The notes beneath the pieces were generated by a model. That model was not told the DNA's origin. It saw nothing but the letters and a program-made list of their open reading frames with translations, and did no database searches. A DNA stretch of 64,000 bases from Candidatus Dechloromonas phosphorivorans (GTDB lineage Bacteria; Pseudomonadota; Gammaproteobacteria; Burkholderiales; Rhodocyclaceae). This document shows positions 16,623 through 25,929 of this stretch, piece by piece. Location: the NCBI GenBank assembly GCA_016721185.1, contig JADKIP010000014.1, forward strand, positions 1-64,000, given 5' to 3'. The translations under genes were made by a program, and so were the position numbers. Numbering within the stretch: the first letter of the stretch is position 1; every line of letters begins with the position of its first letter.

Positions 16623-17780
16623 GTGTCGTTGTTGCCCTCATTCATACCCGCCATTCTCGCCCTCGCCGACGGAACGGTATTCAAGGGCCAGTCCATCGGC
16701 GCAGATGGCGTGACCAGCGGCGAGGTGGTATTCAATACCGCCATGTCCGGCTATCAGGAAATCCTTACCGATCCATCCTATTGTCGCCAAATCGTCACGC
16801 TGACTTACCCGCATATCGGTAACACCGGTTGTAACGCGGAGGACTTCGAGTCTGATGCCAATTACGCTGCCGGTCTGGTTATTCGTGACTTGCCGCCGCG
16901 TGCGTCCAACTGGCGCATGCAGGAGGATCTTTCCTCATACCTCAAAAAACACGGGATTGTAGCGATTGCGGGTATCGATACCCGTAAGCTGACACGTATT
17001 CTCCGTGAAAAAGGTGCTCAGGCTGGCTGCATACTTGCTGGTGAAGTTGATGAATCCAGGGCGTTAACGCTGGCCAACGACTTCCCTGGCCTGGCTGGAA
17101 TGGATCTGGCCAAGGTTGTTTCGGCCAAGGCGGGCTACTCCTGGAGCGAAGGTGAGTGGACGCTGAATGGCTACAAGCCGGGCCCTGAGCCACGTTTTCA
17201 TGTGGTTGCTTATGATTTTGGCGTTAAGCGGAACATTCTTAGAATGCTCGCCCAGCGCGGTTGCAAGCTAACGGTTGTGCCGGCGCAAACGCCGGCCGCT
17301 GATGTGCTGGCGATGAATCCGGACGGTATTTTCCTGTCAAACGGCCCCGGTGATCCAGAACCCTGTGATTACGCGATTGCTGCCATTCGCGAATTTCTTG
17401 AGCGCGGCATTCCTGTTTTCGGTATCTGTCTCGGTCATCAACTGTTGGCGTTGGCTTCGGGTGCCAAAACTCTGAAGATGAAATTCGGTCACCACGGTGC
17501 CAATCATCCGGTCAAGGATATGGATACCGGGCAGGTGTTGATCACCAGCCAGAATCACGGCTTTGCGGTCGACGCCGATTCCTTGCCAAAAAATCTGCGG
17601 GTGACTCACGTTTCCCTGTTTGACGGCTCCTTGCAGGGTATTGCCCGCACCGACGTGCCTGCCTTCTCGTTCCAGGGGCATCCGGAAGCCAGTCCGGGGC
17701 CTTACGATGTGGCTTATCTTTTTGATCGCTTCCTCGACATCATGACGCGCAGCGCTGCTGCGCAGCAAGCGGCGCAATAA
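16623..17780 (+). CDS. carA: Carbamoyl-phosphate synthase small (glutaminase) subunit
   Basis: This 385-residue subunit releases ammonia from glutamine for CarB. The start is a GTG at 16623 with an AGGAGA site seven bases upstream. The N-terminal half has FNTAMSGYQEILTDPSYCRQ and the C-terminal class I amidotransferase has the nucleophile Cys269 in FGICLGHQLLAL and the His/Glu of SFQGHPEASPGPYD. Length is normal. carB follows 18 bases downstream in the same operon; arginine and pyrimidine synthesis both depend on it. Confidence 0.96.
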   Translation: MSLLPSFIPAILALADGTVFKGQSIGADGVTSGEVVFNTAMSGYQEILTDPSYCRQIVTLTYPHIGNTGCNAEDFESDANYAAGLVIRDLPPRASNWRMQEDLSSYLKKHGIVAIAGIDTRKLTRILREKGAQAGCILAGEVDESRALTLANDFPGLAGMDLAKVVSAKAGYSWSEGEWTLNGYKPGPEPRFHVVAYDFGVKRNILRMLAQRGCKLTVVPAQTPAADVLAMNPDGIFLSNGPGDPEPCDYAIAAIREFLERGIPVFGICLGHQLLALASGAKTLKMKFGHHGANHPVKDMDTGQVLITSQNHGFAVDADSLPKNLRVTHVSLFDGSLQGIARTDVPAFSFQGHPEASPGPYDVAYLFDRFLDIMTRSAAAQQAAQ

Positions 17781-17798
17781 GGCGCCGCAGGAATAACC

Positions 17799-20700
17799 AT
17801 GCCTAAACGTACTGACATAAAAAGTGTTTTGATTATTGGTGCCGGCCCGATCATTATTGGTCAGGCCTGCGAATTCGATTACTCCGGAGCCCAGGCTTGC
17901 AAGGCTTTGCGCGAAGAGGGTTATAAGGTCATTCTGGTCAATTCGAATCCGGCGACCATCATGACCGATCCGGAAATGGCTGATGTCACCTACATCGAGC
18001 CCATTACCTGGCAGGTCGTCGCCAAGATCATCGAAAAAGAACGCCCGGATGTGTTGCTGCCGACGATGGGTGGCCAGACCGCGCTGAACTGCGCGCTTGA
18101 TCTGGATCGTGAGGGCGTGCTGGAAAAATTCAATGTTGAGCTGATTGGTGCCTCCAAAGAGGCTATCGACAAGGCGGAAGATCGCCAGAAGTTCAAGGAT
18201 GCGATGACCAAAATTGGTCTCGGTTCTGCTCGCTCGGCTGTCGCGCATAGTATGGAAGAGGCGTATCAGGTGCAGGCCGCGATTGGTTTTCCAACCATTA
18301 TTCGCCCCTCTTTCACGCTCGGTGGTTCCGGTGGTGGTATCGCCTACAACATGGAAGAGTTTGAGACCATCTGCAAGCGCGGTCTTGAAGCTTCGCCGAC
18401 GCATGAGTTGTTGATCGAAGAGTCCTTGCTCGGCTGGAAAGAGTACGAGATGGAAGTGGTTCGCGACAAGGCGGACAACTGCATTATCGTGTGCTCAATC
18501 GAAAATCTGGATCCAATGGGCGTGCATACGGGTGACTCGATCACTGTCGCCCCGGCTCAGACCTTGACCGACAAGGAATACCAGATCCTGCGCAACGCAT
18601 CGATTGCCGTGCTGCGCGAAATCGGGGTTGATACGGGAGGGTCTAACGTCCAGTTCTCGATCAATCCGGATGATGGTCGCATGGTTGTTATCGAGATGAA
18701 TCCGCGTGTCTCGCGTTCGTCGGCGCTGGCTTCCAAGGCGACTGGTTTCCCGATTGCCAAGATTGCCGCCAAGTTGGCCATTGGCTACACGCTGGATGAA
18801 CTGGCCAACGACATCACCGGCGGCAAGACGCCGGCTTCATTCGAGCCGTCCATCGACTACGTTGTGACCAAGGTGCCGCGTTTCGCTTTCGAAAAGTTTC
18901 CGCAGGCTGATAACACCCTGACCACGCAGATGAAATCGGTCGGTGAAGTCATGGCGATTGGCCGTACCTTCCAGGAGTCGCTGCAGAAAGCCTTGCGCGG
19001 TCTGGAGGTTGGTGTCGATGGTTTTAATCTGAAATCAGTGGATCCGGAAACTATCGATGAACAATTGGCCCGGCCAACGCCGGATCGCCTGTGGTACGTT
19101 GCTGATGCCTTCGGTGTCGGCATGTCGGTCGAGAAAGTCTTTGACCTGACGAAGATTGATCCGTGGTTCCTGGTTCAGATCAAGGAGCTCGTTGACCTTG
19201 AGCTGGAAATCGAAAAACGTGATTTTTCGACGTTGACCGCAGAAGAGCTGCGTTTCTTGAAGCGCAAAGGTTTTGCTGACCGTCGTTTGGCGCATCTGAC
19301 CAAAACTAGTGAAACCGCGGTGCGTGAGCGTCGCCACGAGCTCGGCGTTCGTCCGGTCTACAAGCGCGTCGATACCTGTGCGGCCGAGTTTTCTACCGAT
19401 ACAGCTTATATGTACTCGACCTACGAGGATGAGTGCGAGGCCAAGCCGACCGACAAGAAAAAGATCATGGTGCTGGGCGGTGGACCGAACCGTATCGGTC
19501 AGGGTATTGAGTTTGACTATTGCTGCGTTCACGCGGCGATGGCGATGCGTGAAGATGGTTACGAAACCATCATGGTGAACTGCAACCCGGAAACCGTTTC
19601 TACCGATTACGACACCTCCGATCGTCTGTATTTCGAGCCGCTGACGCTGGAAGATGTGCTGGAAATCGTTGCCATCGAAAAGCCCGTTGGTGTCATCGTT
19701 CAGTACGGCGGCCAGACCCCGCTCAAGTTGGCGCTGGCGCTCGAAGCGAACGGCGTGCCGATCATTGGTACTTCGCCGGAGTCGATCGATATCGCCGAAG
19801 ATCGCGAACGTTTTCAGAAGTTGCTGCATGACATTGGTCTTAAGCAGCCGCCTAACCGTACTGCGCGCACCGAAGCTGATGCGTTGCGCCTGGCTGTTGA
19901 AATCGGCTATCCGCTGGTTGTCCGTCCCTCCTATGTGTTGGGTGGTCGGGCCATGGAAATCGTTCATGAGCAAAAAGATCTTGAGCGATACATGCGCGAA
20001 GCTGTCAAGGTTTCCCACGATTCGCCAGTTTTGCTTGACCGTTTTCTGAATGACGCTTGCGAAGTTGACGTTGATGCGCTGTCGGATGGCGTTGAGGTGA
20101 TCATCGGTGGTGTTATGGAGCATATTGAACAGGCTGGCGTCCATTCGGGCGACTCGGCTTGCTCGCTGCCGCCCTATTCCCTGAGCAAGGCGGTGCAGGA
20201 TGAATTGCGCCGTCAGACAAAACTGATGGCCAAGGCGCTGAATGTGTGCGGCCTGATGAATGTCCAGTTCGCCATCAAGGATGAAATTGTCTACGTGCTG
20301 GAAGTGAATCCGCGTGCTTCACGCACCGTGCCCTTCGTTTCCAAGGCAACGGGCATGCAGTTAGCCAAGATTGCGGCACGCTGCATGGCGGGTCGTAGTC
20401 TGAAAGACCAAGGGATTGCTGGCGAGGTTGTGCCACCTTATTTTTCGGTTAAAGAGGCTGTTTTCCCATTCGCTAAATTCCCGGGGGTCGATACAATTTT
20501 GGGCCCGGAAATGAAGTCGACCGGAGAGGTGATGGGGGTCGGCGTGACCTTTGCCGAGGCATTCATCAAATCTCAGTTGGCGGCGAGCGTTAAATTGCCC
20601 GCTTCTGGCAAGGCTTTCCTCTCGGTCAAGGATAGTGACAAGACGAAGGCGGTCGAGATTGCCCGGCAACTCCACGATGCCGGCTTCCAGTTGGTCGCGA

Positions 20701-21005
20701 CACGCGGTACGGCGCAGGTCATTGGTGCTGCCGGTTTACCAGTTCAGATGGCCAATAAGGTGACTGAGGGGCGCCCGCACATTGTTGATATGATCAAGAA
20801 TAACGAGATTTCGTTGATTATTAATACCGTTGAAGAAAAGCGCTTGGCGATTAACGACTCTCGTTCCATTCGAATCTCTGGCCTGCAGGCAAGGGTAACG
20901 ATGTACACGACGATCTGGGGCGCTGAGGCTGCGGCTGAAGGTATTCGCAACCGAGGTGAGCTTGTGGTTTATCCGATTCAGGCGCTCCACAAACAGCTTC
21001 ACTAA
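17799..21005 (+). CDS. carB: Carbamoyl-phosphate synthase large subunit
   Basis: This 1068-residue, full-length, uninterrupted protein contains two homologous ATP-grasp halves. The first opens with IKSVLIIGAGPIIIGQACEF and carries SFTLGGSGGGIAYN. The second opens with KIMVLGGGPNRIGQGIEFDY and carries PSYVLGGRAMEIVH. The C-terminal MGS-like allosteric domain begins around residue 930 (LSVKDSDKTKAVEIARQL). It makes carbamoyl phosphate from bicarbonate, ammonia and two ATP, with CarA. A strong terminator follows. Confidence 0.97.
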   Translation: MPKRTDIKSVLIIGAGPIIIGQACEFDYSGAQACKALREEGYKVILVNSNPATIMTDPEMADVTYIEPITWQVVAKIIEKERPDVLLPTMGGQTALNCALDLDREGVLEKFNVELIGASKEAIDKAEDRQKFKDAMTKIGLGSARSAVAHSMEEAYQVQAAIGFPTIIRPSFTLGGSGGGIAYNMEEFETICKRGLEASPTHELLIEESLLGWKEYEMEVVRDKADNCIIVCSIENLDPMGVHTGDSITVAPAQTLTDKEYQILRNASIAVLREIGVDTGGSNVQFSINPDDGRMVVIEMNPRVSRSSALASKATGFPIAKIAAKLAIGYTLDELANDITGGKTPASFEPSIDYVVTKVPRFAFEKFPQADNTLTTQMKSVGEVMAIGRTFQESLQKALRGLEVGVDGFNLKSVDPETIDEQLARPTPDRLWYVADAFGVGMSVEKVFDLTKIDPWFLVQIKELVDLELEIEKRDFSTLTAEELRFLKRKGFADRRLAHLTKTSETAVRERRHELGVRPVYKRVDTCAAEFSTDTAYMYSTYEDECEAKPTDKKKIMVLGGGPNRIGQGIEFDYCCVHAAMAMREDGYETIMVNCNPETVSTDYDTSDRLYFEPLTLEDVLEIVAIEKPVGVIVQYGGQTPLKLALALEANGVPIIGTSPESIDIAEDRERFQKLLHDIGLKQPPNRTARTEADALRLAVEIGYPLVVRPSYVLGGRAMEIVHEQKDLERYMREAVKVSHDSPVLLDRFLNDACEVDVDALSDGVEVIIGGVMEHIEQAGVHSGDSACSLPPYSLSKAVQDELRRQTKLMAKALNVCGLMNVQFAIKDEIVYVLEVNPRASRTVPFVSKATGMQLAKIAARCMAGRSLKDQGIAGEVVPPYFSVKEAVFPFAKFPGVDTILGPEMKSTGEVMGVGVTFAEAFIKSQLAASVKLPASGKAFLSVKDSDKTKAVEIARQLHDAGFQLVATRGTAQVIGAAGLPVQMANKVTEGRPHIVDMIKNNEISLIINTVEEKRLAINDSRSIRISGLQARVTMYTTIWGAEAAAEGIRNRGELVVYPIQALHKQLH

Positions 21006-21017
21006 AACCACTTTAAA

Positions 21018-21055
21018 CCGCCGGGCAGCCCCGTTCGGGCGCCGGCGGTTTTGCT
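21018..21055 (+). terminator. Rho-independent terminator after carB
   Basis: The stem CCGCCGG/CCGGCGG with an inner CCCCGTTCGGG-type hairpin is followed by TTTTGCTTTT. It lies only 17 bases before the greA start, so greA must be transcribed by read-through or from a promoter inside carB. Confidence 0.8.
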
Positions 21056-21071
21056 TTTGCTGAAAGAAAAA

Positions 21072-21548
21072 ATGAGCAAAGTTCCGTTGACCGTAGCTGG
21101 TGCTGAAAGACTACGCGAAGAGTTGCATCGACTTAAGACGGTTGAGCGCCCAAGCGTCATTGCGGCCATTGCCGAGGCCCGTTCGCACGGGGATCTTTCC
21201 GAGAATGCCGAATACGACGCAGCAAAGGAGCGTCAGGGCTTCGTTGAGGGGCGGATTCAGGAAGTGGAGGGGAAGCTTTCCAATGCACAGATCATTGATC
21301 CCAAATTGCTGGATGCTGACGGGCGTTGCGTCTTTGGCGCGACAGTGGATCTTGAAGATCAAGACACCGGTAATTCTGTGACCTATCAGATCGTCGGTGA
21401 GGATGAGGCCGATATCAAGGTCGGTAAAGTCTCAGTCAGTTCCCCGATGGCCCGTGCCTTGATTGGAAAATATGCGGGCGATATTGCGCAGGTTCAGGCG
21501 CCTGGTGGTATTCGCGAATACGAGATTATCGATATTCGTTATGAATAA
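21072..21548 (+). CDS. greA: Transcription elongation factor GreA
   Basis: This 158-residue factor stimulates transcript cleavage in backtracked RNA polymerase. The N-terminal coiled coil contains ARSHGDLSENAEYDAAKERQ, which holds the acidic tip residues, and the C-terminal FKBP-like domain ends with the GIREYEIIDIRY strand. The ATG at 21072 gives the usual family length; an in-frame upstream start at 21051 would overlap the terminator. carB-greA is a conserved neighbourhood. Confidence 0.96.
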   Translation: MSKVPLTVAGAERLREELHRLKTVERPSVIAAIAEARSHGDLSENAEYDAAKERQGFVEGRIQEVEGKLSNAQIIDPKLLDADGRCVFGATVDLEDQDTGNSVTYQIVGEDEADIKVGKVSVSSPMARALIGKYAGDIAQVQAPGGIREYEIIDIRYE

Positions 21549-21626
21549 AATTGTTTCGGCGCTAATTCAGGCACTTGCTTCGTCTGTGACTGGTTTTTCC
21601 ACTGTGATGCGATAAGCTGCCACCGG

Positions 21627-22091
21627 ATGATGCGTAAGTTTTCTGAAGCCCTCTATCTTGTCACCATCACCTTATGGGTGGGTGGTTTGTGGACGATTGG
21701 ATATCTGGTCGCACCAATGTTGTTCTCCAGCCTCGGTGATCGCCAGTTGGCTGGGATGATCGCAGGTAAATTGTTTGGTTTGATCGGTTGGGTTGGGCTC
21801 GGTTGTGCCACGTATTTATTGATTTTTCTCGTCGCCCGTTTTGGCGCGCGATTTTTTCAAAGTGCAGCGTTCTGGCTGGTCTTGCTGATGGCCTTGATGG
21901 CAATTGCCAGCCAGTTTGGTATCCAGCCGCTTATGGCCCAACTGAAGGCCGATGCATTGCCGCGGGAAGTCATGGAAAGTGTGCTGCGAGACCGCTTTGC
22001 CACTTGGCACGGTATCTCCAGCATTCTCTATCTAATGCAGAGTTTGCTGGGATTGTGGCTGGTCGTTTGGACTACTCGAGGGCTGAAGTAA
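21627..22091 (+). CDS. DUF4149 membrane protein
   Basis: This 154-residue protein has four strong hydrophobic segments (about 8-28, 50-72, 78-100, 130-150). It opens with FSEALYLVTITLWVGGLWTI and contains the family-typical YLVAPMLFSSL and RFATWHGISSILYLMQSLL. DUF4149 proteins commonly stand between greA and yhbY in betaproteobacteria. Function is unknown. The stop codon directly abuts the stop of the convergent yhbY gene. Confidence 0.85.
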   Translation: MMRKFSEALYLVTITLWVGGLWTIGYLVAPMLFSSLGDRQLAGMIAGKLFGLIGWVGLGCATYLLIFLVARFGARFFQSAAFWLVLLMALMAIASQFGIQPLMAQLKADALPREVMESVLRDRFATWHGISSILYLMQSLLGLWLVVWTTRGLK

Positions 22092-22454
22092 TCAGCCTTG
22101 AAAGCTACGTTTGGTGCGCCGTGGTTCGCTCGCCGAGCCGCGGGATTTTGAACTTTTTTCAGCGTTGACCGCAGCACTTTTGGCTGGGTCTGGGCGGTAA
22201 ACGACGAGCAGTTTGCCGATGTGCTGAACCGGAGCGGCGCCTAGTTCGCTGCAGATTTGGGCAAAATAGGCTTCACGGTTTTCGCGGCTGTCGCCGTATA
22301 CGCGAATTTTGATCAGCTCATGGGCTTTGAGACAAACCTCAATTTCCTTGAGTACCGATTCGGTCAGGCCGCTTTCTGCAATTGAGACAACGGGATTTAG
22401 ATTATGAGCACGTGCCCGCAATTCGCGGCGCTCGTCGGAGGATAATGGCAACAT
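22092..22454 (-). CDS. yhbY: YhbY-family CRM-domain RNA-binding protein
   Basis: This 120-residue protein holds a single CRM domain: SDERRELRARAHNLNPVVSI, then SVLKEIEVCLKAHELIKIRV, and a GxxG-like loop replaced by YGDSRENREAYF. It ends in a basic tail rich in Ser, Arg and Lys. YhbY associates with pre-50S ribosomal particles. I use the ATG at 22454, where homology begins. It is divergent from rlmE with 32 bases between starts. The last codons contain one copy of the 14-mer GTTGACCGCAGCAC repeat (see findings). Confidence 0.9.
   Translation of the reverse strand: MLPLSSDERRELRARAHNLNPVVSIAESGLTESVLKEIEVCLKAHELIKIRVYGDSRENREAYFAQICSELGAAPVQHIGKLLVVYRPDPAKSAAVNAEKSSKSRGSASEPRRTKRSFQG
22164..22177 (+). 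repeat. Interspersed 14-mer repeat, copy in yhbY
   Basis: GTTGACCGCAGCAC, preceded by AACTTTTTTCAGC. It lies within the basic C-terminal tail of yhbY on the opposite strand. Confidence 0.7.
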
Positions 22455-22486
22455 GAGAAAACCTTTCAAAAACGGCATTTTACCGA

Positions 22487-23104
22487 ATGGCTAGAACCAG
22501 GACCAGTAAAGCTTGGATGCGGGAGCATTTCAACGACACCTATGTGCAACTTGCCAGAAAAGAAGGTTGGCGATCGCGAGCTGCTTTCAAGCTAATGGAA
22601 ATCGACGATAAGGACAAGTTACTCAAGCGGGGTGAGGTTGTCGTCGACCTTGGCGCAACGCCTGGCGGCTGGTCACAGGTGGCAGTCAAGCGTGTCGGTG
22701 ATAGTGGTTTGGTCTTGGCGCTTGATTTGCTGGAAATGGAGCCGATTCATGGCGTGGAATTCATCCAGGGTGATTTCCGCGAGAATGATGTGCTGGATAA
22801 GCTGAAGGAAAAACTGAAGGGGCGTCAGGTCGGGCTTGTAATGTCCGATATGGCCCCCAATATGTCAGGAGTGCCTTTGGTTGATCAGGCGCGCATCATG
22901 CACCTTGCTGAACTCAGCTTGGAATTTGCTCTTGCTCATATGAAACCTGATGGGGCTTTTCTGGTCAAAGTGTTTCAAGGAACGGATTATGAGAAATTTT
23001 TCCGTTCGATGCGGGAGGCGTTCAAAACGGTTGTAGTACGTAAACCGGACGCTTCTCGCGACAGGAGTGCGGAGCTTTATTTGCTCGGTCACACATTGCG
23101 CTGA
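22487..23104 (+). CDS. rlmE: 23S rRNA (uridine-2'-O)-methyltransferase RlmE (RrmJ/FtsJ)
   Basis: This 205-residue SAM-dependent enzyme methylates U2552 of 23S rRNA on the 50S subunit. The basic N-terminus has SKAWMREHFNDTYVQLARKE followed by the first catalytic Lys (RAAFKLMEI). The SAM loop is VVDLGATPGGWSQVA, with MSDMAPNMSG (catalytic Asp), the second Lys in GAFLVKVFQG and the Glu in SAELYLLG. Length and K-D-K-E set are complete. ftsH follows 55 bases later, the usual pairing. Confidence 0.96.
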   Translation: MARTRTSKAWMREHFNDTYVQLARKEGWRSRAAFKLMEIDDKDKLLKRGEVVVDLGATPGGWSQVAVKRVGDSGLVLALDLLEMEPIHGVEFIQGDFRENDVLDKLKEKLKGRQVGLVMSDMAPNMSGVPLVDQARIMHLAELSLEFALAHMKPDGAFLVKVFQGTDYEKFFRSMREAFKTVVVRKPDASRDRSAELYLLGHTLR

Positions 23105-23159
23105 AACTTTTGTTTAGAATGGCGCTTTTATCGCTCGATGCTGTAGAAGGAGAGCAAGC

Positions 23160-25040
23160 TTGAACAATACGTTCAAAAACCTCGCAATCTGGTTGGTTAT
23201 AGGCCTTGTTCTGATGACGGTTTTCAATCAGTTCAACACCCGCCAAGTCGCCCAAGGTTCTATCGAATATTCCCAATTCATCGAAGAGGTGAAGCAGGGC
23301 CGTATCAGCAAAGTGGTGATGGAAGGCCGTACGTTAAAGGCCACAACGACAGAGGGAAAGCGCATAACAACGTATGCCCCGCCTGATCTATGGCTGGTTT
23401 CCGATTTGCTGAAAAATGGCGTCAAAATTGAGGCCAAGCCAGAGGAAGAGCAATCTTTCTTGATGAGTCTTTTTGTCAGTTGGTTCCCGATGTTGCTGTT
23501 GATTGGCGTTTGGGTTTTCTTTATGCGCCAGATGCAGGGCGGTGGGAAGGGCGGCGCGTTTTCGTTCGGAAAGTCACGTGCCCGTATGACCGACGAAGCG
23601 CAGAACACGATTACTTTCGCCGATGTCGCCGGTTGTGATGAGGCTAAAGAAGAAGTTCAGGAACTGGTTGATTTTCTGCGCGATCCGTCGAAGTTTCAGA
23701 AGCTTGGCGGCCGGGTTCCCAAAGGCGTGCTGTTGGTTGGCAACCCAGGAACTGGCAAGACTTTGCTCGCCAGGGCCGTTGCCGGTGAAGCTAAAGTGCC
23801 GTTCTTCAGTATTTCTGGATCGGATTTTGTAGAAATGTTCGTTGGCGTTGGTGCTGCGCGCGTTCGTGACATGTTCGAAAACGCCAAGAAGCATTCACCG
23901 TGCATCATTTTTATTGATGAGATCGATGCTGTTGGACGTCACCGCGGTGCCGGTGTGGGCGGTGGCAATGATGAGCGCGAGCAGACACTGAATCAACTAC
24001 TGGTAGAAATGGATGGCTTTGAAGGCCATGCAGGCATCATTGTAGTAGCTGCGACAAATCGCCCAGATATTCTTGATCCCGCGTTACTCCGGCCAGGTCG
24101 TTTCGACCGTCAGGTGGTTGTGCCGCTGCCAGATATTCGTGGGCGTGAGGAAATCCTCAAGGTTCACATGCGGAAGGTGCCTATTTCCGGCGATGTCAAG
24201 GCTGATTTGATTGCTCGCGGCACGCCGGGCTTCTCAGGTGCTGATCTGGCAAATCTGGTCAATGAGGCTGCCCTTTTCGCCGCTCGCGGAAACAAGCGCT
24301 TGGTTGAAATGGACGATTTCGAGAAAGCCAAAGACAAAATCATGATGGGCGCCGAGCGCCGTAGCATGGTGATGAACGAGGATGAAAAGAGGAATACGGC
24401 CTATCACGAGTCCGGTCACGTAGTAATCGCCAAGTTGATGCCGAAGTCGGATCCGGTTCACAAAGTGACCATCATTCCTCGCGGTAGAGCCTTGGGCTTA
24501 ACCATGCAGTTGCCGGAAGAAGACCGCTATGCTTATGATCGTCAGTATCTGATGAGTCGCATCGCTGTCCTGTTCGGTGGGCGTATTGCCGAAGAACTGT
24601 TTATGAACCAGATGACCACAGGCGCTTCCAACGACTTTGAGCGCGCTACCTCGATGGCTCGCGATATGGTTACGCGTTATGGAATGTCTGATCTCGGCGT
24701 TATGGTTTACGGCGAAAACGAGGGTGAGGTTTTTCTTGGGCGTTCGGTGACGCAGCATAAAAATCTGTCCGAAGCGACAATGCAAAAAGTCGATACGGAG
24801 ATGCGCCGGATCATTGACGAACAGTATGGACTTGCCCGCAAGTTACTTGAAGAGAATCGGGAAAAGGTTGAAGTGATGGCGCACGCTCTACTTGAGTGGG
24901 AGACGCTGGATGCAGATCAGATCGATGACATCATGGCCGGTAAATCACCTCGTCCGCCCAAGCCATCCCAAAGCACTGTTCGTCCTTCAGCGCCTAGTGA
25001 TACTCCGGGTGCTGAACCAACAGCGCCTGCGACTGCATAA
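23160..25040 (+). CDS. ftsH: ATP-dependent zinc metalloprotease FtsH
   Basis: This 626-residue membrane-anchored AAA+ protease degrades misassembled membrane and regulatory proteins. Two N-terminal membrane segments (about 5-22 and 100-120) flank a periplasmic domain. The AAA module has Walker A GNPGTGKT, Walker B IIFIDEIDAVG and the arginine-finger LLRPGRFDRQV. The zinc site is HESGH at residues 416-420. The start is TTG at 23160 with GAAGGAG upstream; no ATG fits the family N-terminus. The C-terminus is Pro/Ser/Thr-rich. Confidence 0.96.
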   Translation: MNNTFKNLAIWLVIGLVLMTVFNQFNTRQVAQGSIEYSQFIEEVKQGRISKVVMEGRTLKATTTEGKRITTYAPPDLWLVSDLLKNGVKIEAKPEEEQSFLMSLFVSWFPMLLLIGVWVFFMRQMQGGGKGGAFSFGKSRARMTDEAQNTITFADVAGCDEAKEEVQELVDFLRDPSKFQKLGGRVPKGVLLVGNPGTGKTLLARAVAGEAKVPFFSISGSDFVEMFVGVGAARVRDMFENAKKHSPCIIFIDEIDAVGRHRGAGVGGGNDEREQTLNQLLVEMDGFEGHAGIIVVAATNRPDILDPALLRPGRFDRQVVVPLPDIRGREEILKVHMRKVPISGDVKADLIARGTPGFSGADLANLVNEAALFAARGNKRLVEMDDFEKAKDKIMMGAERRSMVMNEDEKRNTAYHESGHVVIAKLMPKSDPVHKVTIIPRGRALGLTMQLPEEDRYAYDRQYLMSRIAVLFGGRIAEELFMNQMTTGASNDFERATSMARDMVTRYGMSDLGVMVYGENEGEVFLGRSVTQHKNLSEATMQKVDTEMRRIIDEQYGLARKLLEENREKVEVMAHALLEWETLDADQIDDIMAGKSPRPPKPSQSTVRPSAPSDTPGAEPTAPATA

Positions 25041-25058
25041 AATTTACTGTTTTAATCT

Positions 25059-25085
25059 GGCCGGAAGTTTTCTTCCGGCCTTTTT
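25059..25085 (+). terminator. Rho-independent terminator after ftsH
   Basis: GGCCGGAAG-tttt-CTTCCGGCC followed by TTTTT. It separates ftsH from folP, which starts 11 bases later. Confidence 0.9.
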
Positions 25086-25095
25086 CGTTTGAGCT

Positions 25096-25929
25096 ATGAA
25101 ACTTCTTCATTGTGGCCCCTATCGGCTATCACTTGATCACCCATTGCTAATGGGAATTGTCAATTTAACCCCCGACTCGTTTTCTGGCGATGGTTTGGCT
25201 GGAGATGTTGACCGTGCGATTGAGCGTGCGCGCCAGCAATTCGAGGCGGGCTCAGATATTCTTGATCTTGGTGCGGAGTCTTCGCGTCCAGGGGCAACGC
25301 CAACGCCTGAAAAAGAGGAGCTTCGGCGACTGTTACCGGTGTTAAAGGAAATTTCCACCTGGGGTATCCCTATTTCGGTGGATACCTACAAGCCTGTAGT
25401 CATGCGAGCCGCGCTTGCTGGGGGGGCAACCATGATTAACGACATAACGGGTATGAGATCCCCCGAGGCTCTCCGCGCAGTTGCCGAAACTGATTGTGCC
25501 ATCTGTGTAATGCATATGCAGGGAAGCCCTGGCTCAATGCAGCAAGCGCCGAACTATGATGACGTAGTCTTTCAGGTGCGCGAATTCTTGTCGTTAGCTG
25601 TAGATCGTTGTCGGCAGATAGGTATTGATGAAAGCCGAGTGGTGCTTGATCCCGGCTTCGGTTTTGGTAAAACGCTAGATCACAATTTGGCTCTTTTTAG
25701 AGCGTTGACCGCAGTGAGCTGTTACGAACTACCACTGTTGGTGGGTCTCTCACGAAAATCAATGCTGGGAATGATTACGGGCCGCCCTGTAGAGCGGCGA
25801 CAGGCCGCAAGCCTTGCTGCTAACCTTGTTGCCGCGCAAAAAGGTGCGAAAATATTGCGTGTGCATGATGTGGCCGCGACCAAGGATGTATTGGCGGTCT
25901 GGAAAGCAATCGAAGAGGGAGCAAAATAA
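25096..25929 (+). CDS. folP: Dihydropteroate synthase
   Basis: This 277-residue TIM-barrel enzyme joins pABA to dihydropterin pyrophosphate in folate synthesis and is the sulfonamide target. Motifs: MGIVNLTPDSFSGDG, GAESSRPGATPT, PISVDTYKP, MINDITGM, LDPGFGFGKT and GLSRKSMLG. The TAA overlaps the glmM ATG by one base (TAATG), so the two are coupled, the widespread folP-glmM pair. The gene contains one copy of the GTTGACCGCAG repeat at 25704-25714. Confidence 0.96.
   Translation: MKLLHCGPYRLSLDHPLLMGIVNLTPDSFSGDGLAGDVDRAIERARQQFEAGSDILDLGAESSRPGATPTPEKEELRRLLPVLKEISTWGIPISVDTYKPVVMRAALAGGATMINDITGMRSPEALRAVAETDCAICVMHMQGSPGSMQQAPNYDDVVFQVREFLSLAVDRCRQIGIDESRVVLDPGFGFGKTLDHNLALFRALTAVSCYELPLLVGLSRKSMLGMITGRPVERRQAASLAANLVAAQKGAKILRVHDVAATKDVLAVWKAIEEGAK

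Noticed and set aside
17990..20144. Several long antisense frames inside carB
   Set aside because: carB is complete and strongly conserved on the plus strand; the antisense frames follow its codon bias and show no protein motifs.
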